From the NCBI RefSeq assembly GCF_040054535.1, contig NC_090791.1, positions 17,743,827-17,807,826 on the forward strand: a stretch of 64,000 bases of DNA, read 5' to 3'. The position numbers were made by a program, and so were the translations under genes. The first letter of the stretch is position 1, and the number at the start of each line of letters is the position of its first letter. This document shows, piece by piece, positions 63,512 to 64,000 of this stretch. The notes beneath the pieces were generated by a model, which was given only the letters and a program-made list of their open reading frames with translations, had not been told where the DNA came from and did no database searches. Source of the DNA: Antennarius striatus (Eukaryota; Chordata; Actinopteri; Lophiiformes; Antennariidae).

Positions 63512-64000
63512 GTAGCCTTATCATCTCAGTGTACTCTCTAGGTCATATGTATCCCTATCGTCTCAGTATACTCTCTAGGTCATATGTATCCCTATAGTTT
63601 CAGTATACTCTCTAGGTCATATGTATCCCTATAGTTTCAGTATACTCTCTAGGTAATATGTAGGCCTATCATCTCAGTACACTCTCTAGATCACATGTAG
63701 CCCTATCGTCTCAGTACACTCTCTAGGTCATATGTATTCCTATCGTCTCAGTATACTCTCTAGGTCATATGTAGCTCCATCGTCTCAGTATACTCTCTAG
63801 GTCATATGTAGCTCCATCGTCTCAGTACACTCTCTAGGTCATATGTAGCTCCATCGTCTCAGTACACTCTCTAGGTCATATGTAGCTCTATCGTCTCAGT
63901 ACACTCTCTAGGTCATATGTATCCCTATGGTCTCGGTATACTCTCTAGGTCATATGTATCCGTATAGTTTCAGTATACTCTCTAGGTCATATGTAGCTCT
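63512..64000. repeat. 37-bp minisatellite, at least 13 copies, running past the window
   Basis: The unit contains CTCAGTATACTCTCTAGGTC followed by 'atatgtagctctatcgt'. The landmark ACTCTCTAG recurs every 37 bp from 63533 to 63977, giving 13 copies. Copies vary mainly at the 'atccctat / agctctat / agctccat' position and at tata/taca. The array is not finished at base 64000. Confidence 0.93.

Noticed and set aside
63512-64000. A CRISPR-like array
   Set aside because: Units are contiguous 37-bp tandem repeats with no unique spacers, in a vertebrate genome.

Overview
The window looks like nuclear DNA from a ray-finned, probably percomorph-like, teleost fish. The evidence is: intron-containing vertebrate genes, long (GT)n/(CA)n microsatellites, many non-autonomous DNA transposons (hAT, mariner-like), a tRNA-derived SINE, RTE-like and L2/CR1-like LINE tails, and two NFIL3-type bZIP genes in tandem. 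Species-level identity cannot be read from the sequence.

All four genes I can support lie on the + strand. (1) A six-coding-exon paralemmin gene (9960-18584, about 390 aa, C-terminal CaaX box CSIM), best matched to the PALM3 branch. (2) About 2.8 kb downstream, a MISP/AKAP2-C family gene (21349-25940, three coding exons, 825 aa), most like MISP3. (3) A 384-aa NFIL3-like bZIP repressor with a single coding exon (43999-45153) behind a noncoding first exon. (4) A 597-aa NFIL3-like bZIP repressor (56209-58002), also intron-less in its coding part, with a 5 kb first intron, upstream ORFs and a 2 kb 3' UTR.

Layout: 1-9952 is intergenic or 5' intronic sequence holding two hAT-type elements, one with perfect 8-bp target duplications. 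9953-19106 is the paralemmin gene, with a mariner-like element, a SINE, a LINE fragment and a MITE in its introns. 21336-26720 is the MISP-like gene, with a 130-bp (GT)n array in its first coding intron. 25941-42880 is a 17 kb gene-poor stretch with a palindromic MITE, an L2-like tail and a GC-rich block carrying a perfect NFIL3/PAR-bZIP site. 42880-60040 is the bZIP pair. 60041-64000 is repeat-rich and ends in a 37-bp minisatellite that runs off the window.

Paralemmin next to an AKAP2/MISP relative is an arrangement known from several vertebrate loci (PALM-MISP, PALM3-MISP3, PALM2-AKAP2), so this is one more member of an old paralogous block. Paralemmins are lipid-anchored plasma-membrane proteins and MISP/AKAP2 proteins act at cortical actin. 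The bZIP pair would encode short-lived transcriptional repressors of D-box sites, and sites of that type occur around and within the pair. I did not find a convincing unknown system. The most unusual points are a frame-compatible splice path from paralemmin exon 3 into the MISP-like exon, complementary domain loss between the two bZIP copies, and upstream ORFs plus RFX and D-box motifs at the second bZIP gene.
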